DNA of 64,000 nucleotides from Ramlibacter sp. GTDB lineage: Bacteria > Pseudomonadota > Gammaproteobacteria > Burkholderiales > Burkholderiaceae_C. This document shows positions 7,850-16,408 of this stretch, in pieces. The stretch's first letter is position 1. Every line of letters starts with the position of its first letter. The position numbers and the translations under genes were made by a program. The notes beneath the pieces are model-generated. The model had not been told where the DNA came from and searched no databases. It saw nothing but the letters and a program-made list of their open reading frames with translations. The stretch lies in NCBI GenBank assembly GCA_019635415.1, contig JAHBZN010000001.1, forward strand, positions 868,001 to 932,000. The letters are read 5' to 3'.

Positions 7850-8203
7850 CTATTCGCACTCGGCCACGATGATCTTGCAGGCGCTGGTGCCGCAGTCGTT
7901 CATGGCCTTGGTGCGGGCCACGTCCATCGAGGCGCCGTAGCCGATGCCTGAATTCTTGCGTGACGAGGCGTAGGCGCCGCACTTGTCGAAGCGCACCGCC
8001 ACCTTGCAGTTCTTGTTGCCCTGCTTGCGGCATTCGGCCAGGGCATCCTGGGCGGCCTCGTCGCGCGTGGCCGCGCCCGTGCTCACCCCGTAGCCGGGAT
8101 CGGTATCCCCCTCATCGTCATCCACCGCGATGGCACCGGCAGCGAACGCGCCCAGGGGCAGGATTAAACTGGTGAGCATCAGCAGGCGGGACAGGTTGTT
8201 CAT
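7850..8203 (-). CDS. DUF4189-like secreted cysteine-rich protein
   Basis: A 117-residue protein starting MNNLSRLLMLTSLILPLGAF, a signal peptide cleaved after AFA. An ATG three codons upstream exists, but the GAGGGA ribosome binding site is correctly spaced only for this one. The mature part (YGVSTGAATRDEAAQDALAE, then KNCKVAVRFDKCGAYA) follows the DUF4189 pattern, in which short repeats alternate small residues and paired cysteines. Five cysteines remain in the mature protein (ECRKQ, NCKV, KCGAY, DCGTSAC, plus the C-terminal AEC), suggesting disulfides in the periplasm. Function unknown. It is divergent from polA, with 83 bp between the starts. Confidence 0.75.
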   Translation of the reverse strand: MNNLSRLLMLTSLILPLGAFAAGAIAVDDDEGDTDPGYGVSTGAATRDEAAQDALAECRKQGNKNCKVAVRFDKCGAYASSRKNSGIGYGASMDVARTKAMNDCGTSACKIIVAECE

Positions 8204-8286
8204 ACAAGGCATCCCTCTGGAGGGACGAAAATCGATGGGATTTCAGGATAACCCGCCCAACCTGACCGCAAACAAAATATCCCCAA

Positions 8287-11094
8287 ATGCCAGAAACTGT
8301 TGCTTCCCGCACACTCCTGCTTGTCGACGGCTCGAGTTACCTGTACCGGGCCTTCCATGCCATGCCCGACCTGCGCGCCGTGCCGGGCGACCCCACGAGC
8401 CCGGCCACCGGCGCCATCCGCGGCATGATCAACATGATGCAGAAGCTGCGCAAGGACGTGCGCGCCGACTACGCGGCCTGCGTGTTCGACGCCAAGGGCC
8501 CGACCTTCCGCGATGCGCTGTACCCCGACTACAAGGCCAACCGGTCGCCGATGCCAGACGACCTGCGCAGCCAGATTCCGCCGATCCACGAAGTGGTGAA
8601 GCTGCTGGGCTGGCAGGTGCTGGACGTGCCCGGCGTGGAGGCCGACGACGTGATCGGCACGCTGGCCCATGTCGCCGCGCAGCAGGGCATCGAGGTCATC
8701 ATCTCCAGTGGCGACAAGGACCTGAGCCAGCTGGTCAACGAGCACATCACGGTGATCGACACCATGAATGACCGGCGGCGCGACATCGCCGGCGTCGAGG
8801 CTGAATTCGGCGTGCCGCCCCGCCTGATGCTGGACTACCAGACGCTGGTGGGCGATGCCGTGGACAACGTGCCGGGCGTGCCCAAGGTCGGCCCCAAGAC
8901 GGCGGTGAAGTGGCTGCTCGAATACGGCTCGCTCGACGCCCTGGTGGCGCGGGCCGAGGAGATCAAGGGCGTGGCCGGCCAGAATCTGCGCGGGGCCATG
9001 GACTGGCTGCCCAAGGGCCGCGAGCTGCTGACGATCAAGACTGACTGCGACCTCACGGGCCATGTGGGCGGCCTGCCGTCGCTGGAGGCCATCACCATCG
9101 GCGAGCAGGACACCGAGGCGCTCAAGGCCTTTGGCGAGCGCTATGGTTTCAAGGGCCTGGTCAAGACCCTGGCCGCGCAGGAGGCGGCGCCCGAGCCGGT
9201 GACCGATCGCCCGGGCGGCAAGGGCCAGGGCGCCGGCGACGCGCCCGGCCTGTTCGACGAACCCGGCGAGTCAGCGCCGTCGCGGCTCACCCAAGTACGC
9301 TACGACACCATTCTGAGCTGGGAGCAACTGGATACCTGGCTGGCACGCCTGCAGACGGCGGAGCTGGCCGCGCTGGACACCGAAACCACCTCGCTGGACG
9401 AGATGCGCGCGGAGATCGTGGGCATCAGTTTCAGTGTGACCCCGGGCGAGGCGGCCTACATCCCGCTGCGCCATGCGGGCCCGGACGCGCCTTCGCAGCT
9501 GCCCTTTGACGAGGTGCTGGCCCGGCTCCGGCCCTGGCTCGAGGACGCCAGCAGAAAGAAGCTGGGGCAGCACATCAAGTACGACCGGCATGTGTTCGCC
9601 AACCACGGCATCGAGGTGCAGGGCTATGCCCACGACACCATGCTGCAAAGCTATGTGCTGGAAGTGCACAAGCCCCACGGCCTGGCCAGCCTGGCCGAGC
9701 GGCACCTCGGGCGCAGCGGAATCAGCTACGAGGACCTGTGCGGCAAGGGCGCCCACCAGATTCCGTTCAGCCAGGTGGATGTGGCCAAGGCCGCCGAATA
9801 CTCCTGCGAGGACTCCGACCAGACGCTGGACGTGCACGGCGCGCTCTGGCCGCAGCTCGAGAAGGACGAGAAGCTGCGTTTCATCTACGAGCTGGAAATG
9901 CACAGCAGCGAGACGCTGTACCGCATCGAGCGCAATGGCGTGCTGATCGACGCCCAGCAGCTCGCCGCGCAAAGCCATGACCTGGGCCAGCGCATTCTGA
10001 CGCTGGAGACCGAGGCCCACGAGCTCGCGGGCCAGCCCTTCAACCTCGGCAGCCCCAAGCAGATCGGCGAGATCTTCTTCACCAAGCTGGGCCTGCCGGT
10101 GGTCAAGAAAACGCCCAGCGGGGCGCCGAGCACTGACGAGGAAGTGCTGGAGAAACTCGCCGAGGACTACCCGCTGCCCGCCAAGATCCTGGAGCACCGG
10201 GGCCTGTCCAAGCTCAAGGGCACCTACACCGACAAGCTCGGCCAACTGGCCAGCCCCCGCACGGGCCGCGTGCACACGCACTACGCGCAGGCCGTGGCCG
10301 TGACGGGCCGGCTGTCCAGCAACGACCCCAACCTGCAGAACATCCCCATCCGCACGCCCGAAGGCCGGCGTGTGCGCGAGGCCTTTGTGGCGCCCGCGGG
10401 CAGCGTGATTGCCAGCGCCGACTACAGCCAGATCGAACTGCGCATCATGGCCCATATCAGCGGCGACGAGGCGCTGGTCAAGGCGTTCCATGAGGGTATG
10501 GACGTGCACCGCGCCACGGCCGCCGAGGTGTTTGGCGTGCCGCCGGACCAGGTCAGCAGCGAGCAGCGGCGCTATGCCAAGGTGATCAACTTCGGCCTCA
10601 TCTACGGCATGAGCGCTTTCGGGCTGGCGCGCAACCTGGGCATCGACAACACGGCGGCCAAGAACTACATCGAGCGCTACTTCCAGCGCTTTGCCGGCGT
10701 CAAGACCTACATGGACGAGACCCGCCTGTCGGCCAAGAGCAAGGGCTACGTCGAGACCGTGTTTGGCCGTCGCCTGTACCTGCCCGAGATCAATTCACCC
10801 AACGGCCCGCGCCGTGGCGGTGCCGAGAGAGCGGCCATCAATGCGCCCATGCAGGGCACGGCCGCCGACCTGATCAAGCTCAGCATGAATACGGTCCAGC
10901 AGGTGCTGGACGATGAGCGGCGCGGCACCAAAATGATCATGCAGGTGCACGACGAACTGGTGTTCGAGGTGCCCGAGGCCGAAGTGGACTGGCTCAGGAC
11001 CGAAGTCCCCCGCCTGATGGCCGGCGTGGCCGAACTCAAGGTGCCGCTGCTGGCGGAGGTGGGGGTGGGGCCCAACTGGGACAAGGCGCATTGA
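8287..11094 (+). CDS. polA: DNA polymerase I
   Basis: A 935-residue polymerase for Okazaki-fragment processing and repair gap filling. Residues 1-300 form the 5'-nuclease domain (LLVDGSSYLYRAFHAMPDLR; GVEADDVIGTLA; SGDKDLSQLV; GVPGVPKVGPKTA). Residues about 330-520 form the 3'-5' exonuclease domain with the intact first motif LAALDTETTSLDEM, so proofreading is probably active. The polymerase domain shows motif A (SADYSQIELRIMAHIS), motif B (RRYAKVINFGLIYGMSAFG) and motif C (MQVHDELVFEV). Length is normal for the group. The ATG at 8287 gives the expected N-terminus. No anomalies were seen. Confidence 0.97.
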   Translation: MPETVASRTLLLVDGSSYLYRAFHAMPDLRAVPGDPTSPATGAIRGMINMMQKLRKDVRADYAACVFDAKGPTFRDALYPDYKANRSPMPDDLRSQIPPIHEVVKLLGWQVLDVPGVEADDVIGTLAHVAAQQGIEVIISSGDKDLSQLVNEHITVIDTMNDRRRDIAGVEAEFGVPPRLMLDYQTLVGDAVDNVPGVPKVGPKTAVKWLLEYGSLDALVARAEEIKGVAGQNLRGAMDWLPKGRELLTIKTDCDLTGHVGGLPSLEAITIGEQDTEALKAFGERYGFKGLVKTLAAQEAAPEPVTDRPGGKGQGAGDAPGLFDEPGESAPSRLTQVRYDTILSWEQLDTWLARLQTAELAALDTETTSLDEMRAEIVGISFSVTPGEAAYIPLRHAGPDAPSQLPFDEVLARLRPWLEDASRKKLGQHIKYDRHVFANHGIEVQGYAHDTMLQSYVLEVHKPHGLASLAERHLGRSGISYEDLCGKGAHQIPFSQVDVAKAAEYSCEDSDQTLDVHGALWPQLEKDEKLRFIYELEMHSSETLYRIERNGVLIDAQQLAAQSHDLGQRILTLETEAHELAGQPFNLGSPKQIGEIFFTKLGLPVVKKTPSGAPSTDEEVLEKLAEDYPLPAKILEHRGLSKLKGTYTDKLGQLASPRTGRVHTHYAQAVAVTGRLSSNDPNLQNIPIRTPEGRRVREAFVAPAGSVIASADYSQIELRIMAHISGDEALVKAFHEGMDVHRATAAEVFGVPPDQVSSEQRRYAKVINFGLIYGMSAFGLARNLGIDNTAAKNYIERYFQRFAGVKTYMDETRLSAKSKGYVETVFGRRLYLPEINSPNGPRRGGAERAAINAPMQGTAADLIKLSMNTVQQVLDDERRGTKMIMQVHDELVFEVPEAEVDWLRTEVPRLMAGVAELKVPLLAEVGVGPNWDKAH

Positions 11095-11130
11095 CGGCGC
11101 GCCGGCCACCCCCCCGGGGAATCCGCCTTC

Positions 11131-11319
11131 CTAGCTCTTCTCCGACCACAACTCCCCACCCGTCGCCCAGTCGCTTTTCTTGACCTCGTGCAGGATCACG
11201 TCGACCGCCGTGGGCTTGATGCCCAGGCTTTCGACGGCGGCCTGGGTCAGGGCGCGGACGAGGTGTTTCTTCTGCTCGGGGGTGCGGCCCTCGAACATTT
11301 CGACACGGATGGTGGGCAT
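11131..11319 (-). CDS. 4-oxalocrotonate tautomerase family protein
   Basis: A 62-residue protein of the small tautomerase family. It begins MPTIRVEMFEGRTPEQKKHL, so after removal of Met the catalytic Pro1 is N-terminal as the family requires. That requirement, plus the AGGAG ribosome binding site 5-6 bp upstream, fixes this start although the frame is open further. Family members ketonise or isomerise unsaturated keto acids, classically in meta-cleavage of catechols. The canonical substrate-binding Arg positions are only partly recognisable, and no meta-cleavage genes are nearby, so the substrate is unknown. It is convergent with polA and divergent from the dienelactone hydrolase gene. Confidence 0.88.
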   Translation of the reverse strand: MPTIRVEMFEGRTPEQKKHLVRALTQAAVESLGIKPTAVDVILHEVKKSDWATGGELWSEKS

Positions 11320-11482
11320 GGGGACTCCTCTTTCTGTGTTTGGACAAACGGACCCTGGAGGACGGCCCTGGCGGGCTAGTGGTTTTCCATGGGCGGGCCA
11401 CAATTCTGCGGCCTTTGCGAAAACTTTTCCTGCCCGCCTCATGTCAGACCGGGCTGTTCCTCAACCACCACCGGAGATTCCC

Positions 11483-12382
11483 ATGCTGCGCGATGACCTC
11501 AAAGCCGAATTCGACTCCCTGCTGCCCGGCCCCTCCAGCGCCGCGGAGCCGACGCGCCGCACGGCGCTCAAGGCGGCCCTGGGCGTGGGCTATGCCGCGG
11601 CGGCGGCGCCCATCATGGCGCAGTCCGCCATCAAGACGCCGGTGGACGGACTGACCGCGGGCGAGATCACCATCGACGTCAACGGGTTCAAGATGCCGGC
11701 CTACCGCAGCGCCCCGGCGGGCAAGACGGGCCTGCCCGTGGTGCTGGTGATCCAGGAAATCTTCGGGGTGCATGAGCACATCGCCGACGTGACGCGCCGC
11801 TTTGCGCGCGAAGGCTACATGGCGATCGCGCCCGAGCTGTACGCCCGCCAGGGGGATCCGGGCAGCTACAACGAGATCGCCAAGCTCATGTCCGAAGTGG
11901 TGTCCAAGGTGCCCGACGAGCAGGTCATGGGCGACCTGGACGCCACGGTCAAATGGGCGGCTGCCAACGGCGGCAATGCCGGCCACCTGGGCATCACGGG
12001 CTTCTGCTGGGGCGGCCGCATCACCTGGCTGTACACGGCGCACAACCCGCAGGTCAAGGCCGGCGTGGCCTGGTACGGCCGGCTGGTGGGCAACAACACG
12101 CCGCTGACCCCCAAGCACCCGGTGGACATTGCCGCCGGCATCCACGGCCCGGTGCTGGGCCTGTATGGCGGCGCCGATCCCGGCATCCCCCTTGACACGG
12201 TTGATAAGATGAAATCCGCTCTGGCTGCGGGCAACGCGGCCGCCAAAGCCTCGGAATTTGTGGTGTACCCTGACACGCCGCATGCCTTCCATGCCGACTA
12301 CCGGGCCAGCTACCGCGCGGGCCCCGCGCAGGACGGCTGGAAGCGTGCGCTGGCATGGTTCAAGGCCCACGGGGTGGCCTGA
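11483..12382 (+). CDS. Dienelactone hydrolase family protein, Tat-exported
   Basis: A 299-residue alpha/beta hydrolase. Residues about 25-48 form a twin-arginine signal (TRRTALKAALGVGYAAAAAP) ending near MAQSA, so the mature enzyme is probably periplasmic. The catalytic triad is visible: nucleophile Cys in GITGFCWGGRI, Asp in YGGADPGIPLD, and His in YPDTPHAFHADYR. Dienelactone hydrolases open the lactone ring in chlorocatechol degradation, but exported Tat-type members such as this have broader, mostly untested ester or lactone substrates. An ATG with GGAGATTCCC upstream fixes the start. A classical terminator follows at 12426-12449, so it is monocistronic. Confidence 0.9.
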   Translation: MLRDDLKAEFDSLLPGPSSAAEPTRRTALKAALGVGYAAAAAPIMAQSAIKTPVDGLTAGEITIDVNGFKMPAYRSAPAGKTGLPVVLVIQEIFGVHEHIADVTRRFAREGYMAIAPELYARQGDPGSYNEIAKLMSEVVSKVPDEQVMGDLDATVKWAAANGGNAGHLGITGFCWGGRITWLYTAHNPQVKAGVAWYGRLVGNNTPLTPKHPVDIAAGIHGPVLGLYGGADPGIPLDTVDKMKSALAAGNAAAKASEFVVYPDTPHAFHADYRASYRAGPAQDGWKRALAWFKAHGVA

Positions 12383-12425
12383 GCGAATCGCCGTGCTGCC
12401 GGGCTGAGGCCGGGTTGCCAGAGCA

Positions 12426-12449
12426 GGGCCGCGCATGCGGCCCTTTTTT
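12426..12449 (+). terminator. Rho-independent terminator after the dienelactone hydrolase gene
   Basis: GGGCCGC (12426-12432), loop GCAT, GCGGCCC (12437-12443), then six T residues. A strong intrinsic terminator. Confidence 0.85.
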
Positions 12450-12468
12450 GTGTTTTATGAATCAAATA

Positions 12469-12520
12469 GGGCTGTAGTCCTTTCTGGACGGCCACTTGTC
12501 GCTATGACTTTGATAGCAAT
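12469..12520 (-). repeat. Interspersed repeat copy 3, overlapping the ZIP gene start
   Basis: On the minus strand it reads ATTGCTATCAAAGTCATAGC, then AAGTGGCCGTCCAGAAAGGA and CTACAGCCC. The preferred ATG of the ZIP gene (12504) and its first codons fall inside the repeat. Confidence 0.65.
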
Positions 12521-13340
12521 CGTGATCGCCACGCTGGCCGCCGGCATTGGCAGTGTCTGGCTGGCCGCAGGCCTGATGTCCCTCGGCGCGCTGGCACGAT
12601 CCGCACCCGGCGGGGCGGGTGGTGCCGCGCAGCACCTGCTGAGCCTGGCGGCCGGCGCGCTGCTGGCCACGGCGTTCATGCATCTGCTGCCTGAAGCCTT
12701 CGAGTCGTCCGTGGGCCCGCAGGCCCTGTTTGCCACCCTGCTGGTGGGGCTGGTGTTCTTCTTCCTGCTGGACAAGGCTGAACTCTGGCACCACGGCCAC
12801 GAACACCATCACGGTGATGCCGCGGACCACGCCGGGCACGACCCGGCCCACCACCATGGCCATGATCACCATGCCCATGCGCCTCAGGGTGGCGGCAGCT
12901 GGGCCGTGCTCACCGGCGACAGCGTGCACTGCTTTGGCGACGGCATCCTCATTGCGTCGGCCTTCATCGCCGACCTGCGCTTGGGCCTGGTGGCAGCGCT
13001 GGCCGTGCTGGCCCACGAAGTGCCCCATCACATGGGTGATCTGGTGGTGTTGCGCCAGGCCAGCCGCAACCGGCGGATGGCCCTGGTCAAGGTGTCATTG
13101 GCCGGCGCCGTGACGGCGCTGGGCGGCGTGACGGGGTATTTCCTGGTGGAGCAGTTGCACGGCGAGCTGCCGTATTTTCTGGTGGTGGCCAGCAGTAGCT
13201 TCATTTACGTCGCCCTGGCCGACCTGATCCCGCAGCTCCAGAAGCGGCTGGGCGCGCGCGAGACGGCCGCGCAGGTGGCCTGGCTTTTGGCGGGCATCGT
13301 GCTGGTGACGGGCGTGAGCGCGCTGGCGCACAGCCACTGA
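12504..13340 (+). CDS. ZIP-family divalent metal transporter
   Basis: A 278-residue inner-membrane transporter, probably importing zinc or a related metal. About eight hydrophobic helices are visible. A long histidine-rich cytoplasmic loop (roughly residues 95-130, HHGHEHHHGDAADHAGH and more) is typical of ZIP proteins. The helix IV/V metal-site motifs are clear: DSVHCFGDGILIASAF and LAVLAHEVPHHMGDLVVL. I chose ATG 12504 (MTLIAIVIATLAAG); an in-frame ATG at 12435 lies in the preceding terminator. The start region is overlapped by an interspersed repeat. No Zur or other metal-regulator site was recognised upstream. Confidence 0.9.
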   Translation: MTLIAIVIATLAAGIGSVWLAAGLMSLGALARSAPGGAGGAAQHLLSLAAGALLATAFMHLLPEAFESSVGPQALFATLLVGLVFFFLLDKAELWHHGHEHHHGDAADHAGHDPAHHHGHDHHAHAPQGGGSWAVLTGDSVHCFGDGILIASAFIADLRLGLVAALAVLAHEVPHHMGDLVVLRQASRNRRMALVKVSLAGAVTALGGVTGYFLVEQLHGELPYFLVVASSSFIYVALADLIPQLQKRLGARETAAQVAWLLAGIVLVTGVSALAHSH

Positions 13341-13353
13341 CCGGCGCGGGGGC

Positions 13354-13881
13354 TCAGCGCGGGCTGTAGCCCATGACGCGCCACTTGCCGTCGGCGTCAC
13401 GCACGGTGGTGACGACTTCCTGCACCTCGGGCTTGTTGGCGAACTGGCTCACGAAGAGCACGGTCACATACTGGCCATCCGGCCGGCCGGGCATGGTGGT
13501 CTTGTAGATGGCCTCGCGCGGTTCGCGTTCGACCAGCGCGCCCAGCGGGTCGCGCACCTGGGGAATCGCATCCATCCAGGTACCGATGGGCACCTGGGTA
13601 CGGAAGGCCTGCGTGGCGGACTGCCAGGCGGAGCCCCAGTCCCGGCGGTCCAGCAGCAGCAGCCAGCCCAGCGCGACCGTCTCGGCGGCGGTCTTGTCCG
13701 CGGCATGCTCGTCGGCGGTGGGCGCCGGGTCGGCGTTCGCCTCCGTGGGGGCAGGGGCCGGTGCCGCCGCGGCGGGCTTGGAGGAGGGCGCGGCATTGCG
13801 CGGCGCCTTCAACTGGGCGCTGGCCGTGGCACAGGTCAGGGCCAGCGCGGCCAGGGTCAGAACGGAACGGATGGAGGTCAT
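13354..13881 (-). CDS. DUF4019 domain secreted protein
   Basis: A 175-residue protein with a signal peptide (MTSIRSVLTLAALALTCATASAQ), then a low-complexity Ala/Pro linker (residues 30-60). The C-terminal DUF4019 domain covers about 65-175, with DRRDWGSAWQSATQAFRTQV near its start and DADGKWRVMGYSPR at its end. Domains of this kind are small alpha/beta folds of unknown function in envelope proteins. It is convergent with the ZIP gene (13 bp between stops). It is separated by 66 bp from the end of the sulfurtransferase operon on the same strand, so read-through from that operon is possible. Confidence 0.78.
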   Translation of the reverse strand: MTSIRSVLTLAALALTCATASAQLKAPRNAAPSSKPAAAAPAPAPTEANADPAPTADEHAADKTAAETVALGWLLLLDRRDWGSAWQSATQAFRTQVPIGTWMDAIPQVRDPLGALVEREPREAIYKTTMPGRPDGQYVTVLFVSQFANKPEVQEVVTTVRDADGKWRVMGYSPR

Positions 13882-13947
13882 GGCCGCCAGTCTAGCCTGA
13901 CTGGCACGGTCCCACGGTAGGTGGCTTCCTACTGCGGGGCAGGCGCT

Positions 13948-14835
13948 TCAGCCCTTTTCGACGGGGCGCGAGGGATCGGTGCACCATTCGCTCCAGCTGC
14001 CGGCGTACAGCGCCGGCTGGCCGAGTCCGGCCAGCTCCATGGCGATCAGGTTCGGCACGGCGCTCACGCCGCTGCCGCAGTGCAGCACCACCGACGCCGG
14101 GTCACGGCCACCGAGCAGTTGGTCGAACTCGGCCCGCAGCTCGGAGGCCGGCTTGAAGCGCCCGTCCGGCCCGATGTTGCTCTGGAACGGCCGGTTCAGC
14201 GCGCCCGGAATGTGCCCGGCCACGGGGTCGAGCGGTTCCACTTCGCCGCGAAAGCGCGGGCCCGGGCGCGCGTCGATCACCGTCTGGTGCCCACCGGCAA
14301 GGCCCTCCAGCACTGAGGCCGAGGTGGCCAGCTGCCGCAATTCAGGCCCCAGTGCGAAGTTGGTCTGGAAGTGCGAGGGCTCGGCGCGGTCGGTCACCTC
14401 GCCGCCCGCGGCCTGCCAGGCCTGCAAGCCCCCATTGAGCACGGCCACGGCGTCGTGGCCCGCCCACTTGAGCATCCACCACAGCCGGCCGCAGTAGTTG
14501 GCGCCCTGGCGGTCGTACACCACGGCCTGCATGCCGTTGTCAAAGCCCACGCTGGACAGCCAGATCGCGAACTTTTCGCGGCTGGGCAACGGGTGGCGTC
14601 CGCCCGAGGCGGCGCCCGGCGGCGGCAGGACCTTGCCGCTGGCGTCGGGGGAACCCTTGTCGCTCAGCGCGGTGTCCAGATGGGCATAGACGGCGCCCGG
14701 GATATGGCCCTGGTGATACTGCGCCTCGCCCGCCGCCGGGTTCATGAGATCGAAGCTGCAGTCAAAAACCATCAGCGGTGCGCCGCCGGCGCGCAGCGCC
14801 AGCAGCTCTTCAGCGGAAATCAGGGTGGTGTACAT
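13948..14835 (-). CDS. sseA: Sulfurtransferase, tandem rhodanese type (SseA-like)
   Basis: A 295-residue protein of two rhodanese domains. The N-terminal domain (residues 1-150; VFDCSFDLMNPAAGEAQYHQ, GHIPGAVYAHLD) is non-catalytic. The C-terminal domain carries the active loop VVLHCGSGVSAVPNL with the nucleophilic Cys. The loop CGSGVSA is one residue from the CGSGVTA of 3-mercaptopyruvate sulfurtransferases, whereas thiosulfate sulfurtransferases have CRKGVT, so mercaptopyruvate is the likelier donor. I chose the ATG at 14835 (MYTTLISAEELLAL). It follows the DMT gene by 10 bp and is the last clear member of the Rieske-LeuD-DMT operon. Confidence 0.9.
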   Translation of the reverse strand: MYTTLISAEELLALRAGGAPLMVFDCSFDLMNPAAGEAQYHQGHIPGAVYAHLDTALSDKGSPDASGKVLPPPGAASGGRHPLPSREKFAIWLSSVGFDNGMQAVVYDRQGANYCGRLWWMLKWAGHDAVAVLNGGLQAWQAAGGEVTDRAEPSHFQTNFALGPELRQLATSASVLEGLAGGHQTVIDARPGPRFRGEVEPLDPVAGHIPGALNRPFQSNIGPDGRFKPASELRAEFDQLLGGRDPASVVLHCGSGVSAVPNLIAMELAGLGQPALYAGSWSEWCTDPSRPVEKG

Positions 14836-14845
14836 GGTGTTTCCT

Positions 14846-15745
14846 TCAATGTTCTTCAGCCGGTGCGTTGGGCGCGGCCCGAGCGCGCAGCACGGTGGCG
14901 GCCACACCGCTCGCCACGATCAGGCCCATGCCGGCCCAGCCCAGCGGAGCGATCGCATCGCCGAATAGCAGGACGCTGTAGACCACGCCGAACACGATGC
15001 CCGAGTATTGCAAATTGGCGACGACCAGTGTGGCGCCGTGACTGTAGGCGCGTGTCATGCACAGCTGGCCGAGCGAGGCCAGCAGCCCGATCGGTAGCAG
15101 CCACAGCGCATGGGGCCAGTGCCAGGCTGACACGCCGCCAACGGCCATGCCCAGGCCACCCGCCACGGCCGAGCCGACGGCGAAATAGAACACGGTGCGC
15201 GTTTCGGGCTCGCCCAGCTTGCCCAGCGCCATGACCTGCATGTAGGCAAAGGCCGCGGCAAAACCCGACAGCAGCCCCACTAGCCCCGCAAACACCTGAT
15301 GCTGCCCGATCGTGGGCCGCAGCAGCATCACCACGCCGGCGAAGCCGGCCAGCACCGTCAGCACCAGCGGGCCCTGGCGCAGCGGGGTGGCCGCGCCGCT
15401 GCGCGGGTTCCAGTTGATCAGGGCACCGCCCACGAGGAAAGCCGCCACCCAGACGCTGCTCATGTAGTTGAGCGTCATGGCCGTGGCCAGCGGCAGCCCG
15501 GCGATGGCATAGAACCACGCGCCCAGCGACAGGACGCCCACCAGGCTGCGCCAGGCGTGCATGCCGGGGAACTGCGTGCCCAGCCCCACGCCCTGGCGGC
15601 GTGCCAGCAGCCACATGAAAAGCATGCCGATCAGCCCCCGGTAGAACACCATTTCGGCGCTGTTGAACCAGGCCGAGGCGTACTTGACGCAGACCGCCAT
15701 GGTGGCGAAGAAAAAGGCGCCGAGCACCATCCACAAAGCTTGCAT
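14846..15745 (-). CDS. DMT-superfamily (EamA) transporter
   Basis: A 299-residue inner-membrane protein with about ten hydrophobic helices arranged as two EamA repeats (MQALWMVLGAFFFATMAVCV at the start; SLGAWFYAIAGLPLATAMTL; LWLLPIGLLASLGQLCMTRA; SGIVFGVVYSVLLFGDAIAP). Members export amino acids or other small metabolites, and substrate cannot be read from sequence. The start codon is immediately adjacent to the stop of the LeuD-like gene (15745/15746), so translation is coupled. The operon context suggests it handles a substrate or product of the Rieske oxygenase or LeuD-like isomerase, an inference only. Confidence 0.88.
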   Translation of the reverse strand: MQALWMVLGAFFFATMAVCVKYASAWFNSAEMVFYRGLIGMLFMWLLARRQGVGLGTQFPGMHAWRSLVGVLSLGAWFYAIAGLPLATAMTLNYMSSVWVAAFLVGGALINWNPRSGAATPLRQGPLVLTVLAGFAGVVMLLRPTIGQHQVFAGLVGLLSGFAAAFAYMQVMALGKLGEPETRTVFYFAVGSAVAGGLGMAVGGVSAWHWPHALWLLPIGLLASLGQLCMTRAYSHGATLVVANLQYSGIVFGVVYSVLLFGDAIAPLGWAGMGLIVASGVAATVLRARAAPNAPAEEH

Positions 15746-16408
15746 TCAGGTGTCCTGTGAGGTGTCCAGTGTCTTGTCGAGCCAGGGCTGAGCGGCCAGG
15801 CGTGCGGCCTCGAATCCGGCAATGCGGTCGCGCTGGGCCAGTGTGGCGGCAATCCAGTCGCTGTCGCGGGTCAGCAGGTGCTGCTCGCGTTCCGTGAGCC
15901 TGAAGGGCAGGGCGCCGAGTCCGCCACTCAGTCGCAGGCTGAGCACGTCAATCTCGAAATGAAGGGTCTGCTTCTGCGCCAGGGTGAACAGGGCGTCCAC
16001 CTGCGTGGCCGCGAGCTGGATGGCGGCGACTCCGTTGAAGGCGCAGTTCTGGCGGAAGATGTCGCCAAAGCTCGGCGCCACCACGGCCCGGAAGCCCTGG
16101 TCGCGCAGGGCCCACACTGCATGTTCGCGGCTCGAACCGCAGCCGAAGTTGTCGCGGGCCATGAGCACCGTGGCGCCGCGCAGCTCGGGGCGGTTGAGCA
16201 CGAAGTCCGGGTTGGGCCGGCGGCGGCTGTGGTCGCTGTCCAGATCGCCGGGGTCCAGGTAGCGCCAGTGATCGAACAGCACGGGCCCGAAGCCGCTGCG
16301 TGCGGTGGAGCGCCCGTACTGCTTGGGAAAGATCGCGTCCGTGTCGACATTGGCCCGGTCCAGCGGCACCACGGTGCCGCTGTGCCGGCCTTGCGGGAAG
16401 GCCGGCAT
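15746..16408 (-). CDS. leuD: LeuD-like 3-isopropylmalate dehydratase small subunit, without LeuC
   Basis: A 220-residue aconitase-type small (swivel) subunit. Conserved landmarks are VVPLDRANVDTDAIFPKQY near the start and MARDNFGCGSSREHAVWALR, then VVAPSFGDIFRQNCAFNG. In leucine synthesis LeuD works with the iron-sulfur LeuC to isomerise 2-isopropylmalate. No LeuC is encoded in the window, and the gene is embedded between a Rieske oxygenase and a DMT exporter. It may therefore be a second copy pairing with a distant LeuC-like subunit on another substrate. The chosen ATG overlaps the upstream stop by one base (TGATG). Family certain, leucine role uncertain. Confidence 0.85.
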   Translation of the reverse strand: MPAFPQGRHSGTVVPLDRANVDTDAIFPKQYGRSTARSGFGPVLFDHWRYLDPGDLDSDHSRRRPNPDFVLNRPELRGATVLMARDNFGCGSSREHAVWALRDQGFRAVVAPSFGDIFRQNCAFNGVAAIQLAATQVDALFTLAQKQTLHFEIDVLSLRLSGGLGALPFRLTEREQHLLTRDSDWIAATLAQRDRIAGFEAARLAAQPWLDKTLDTSQDT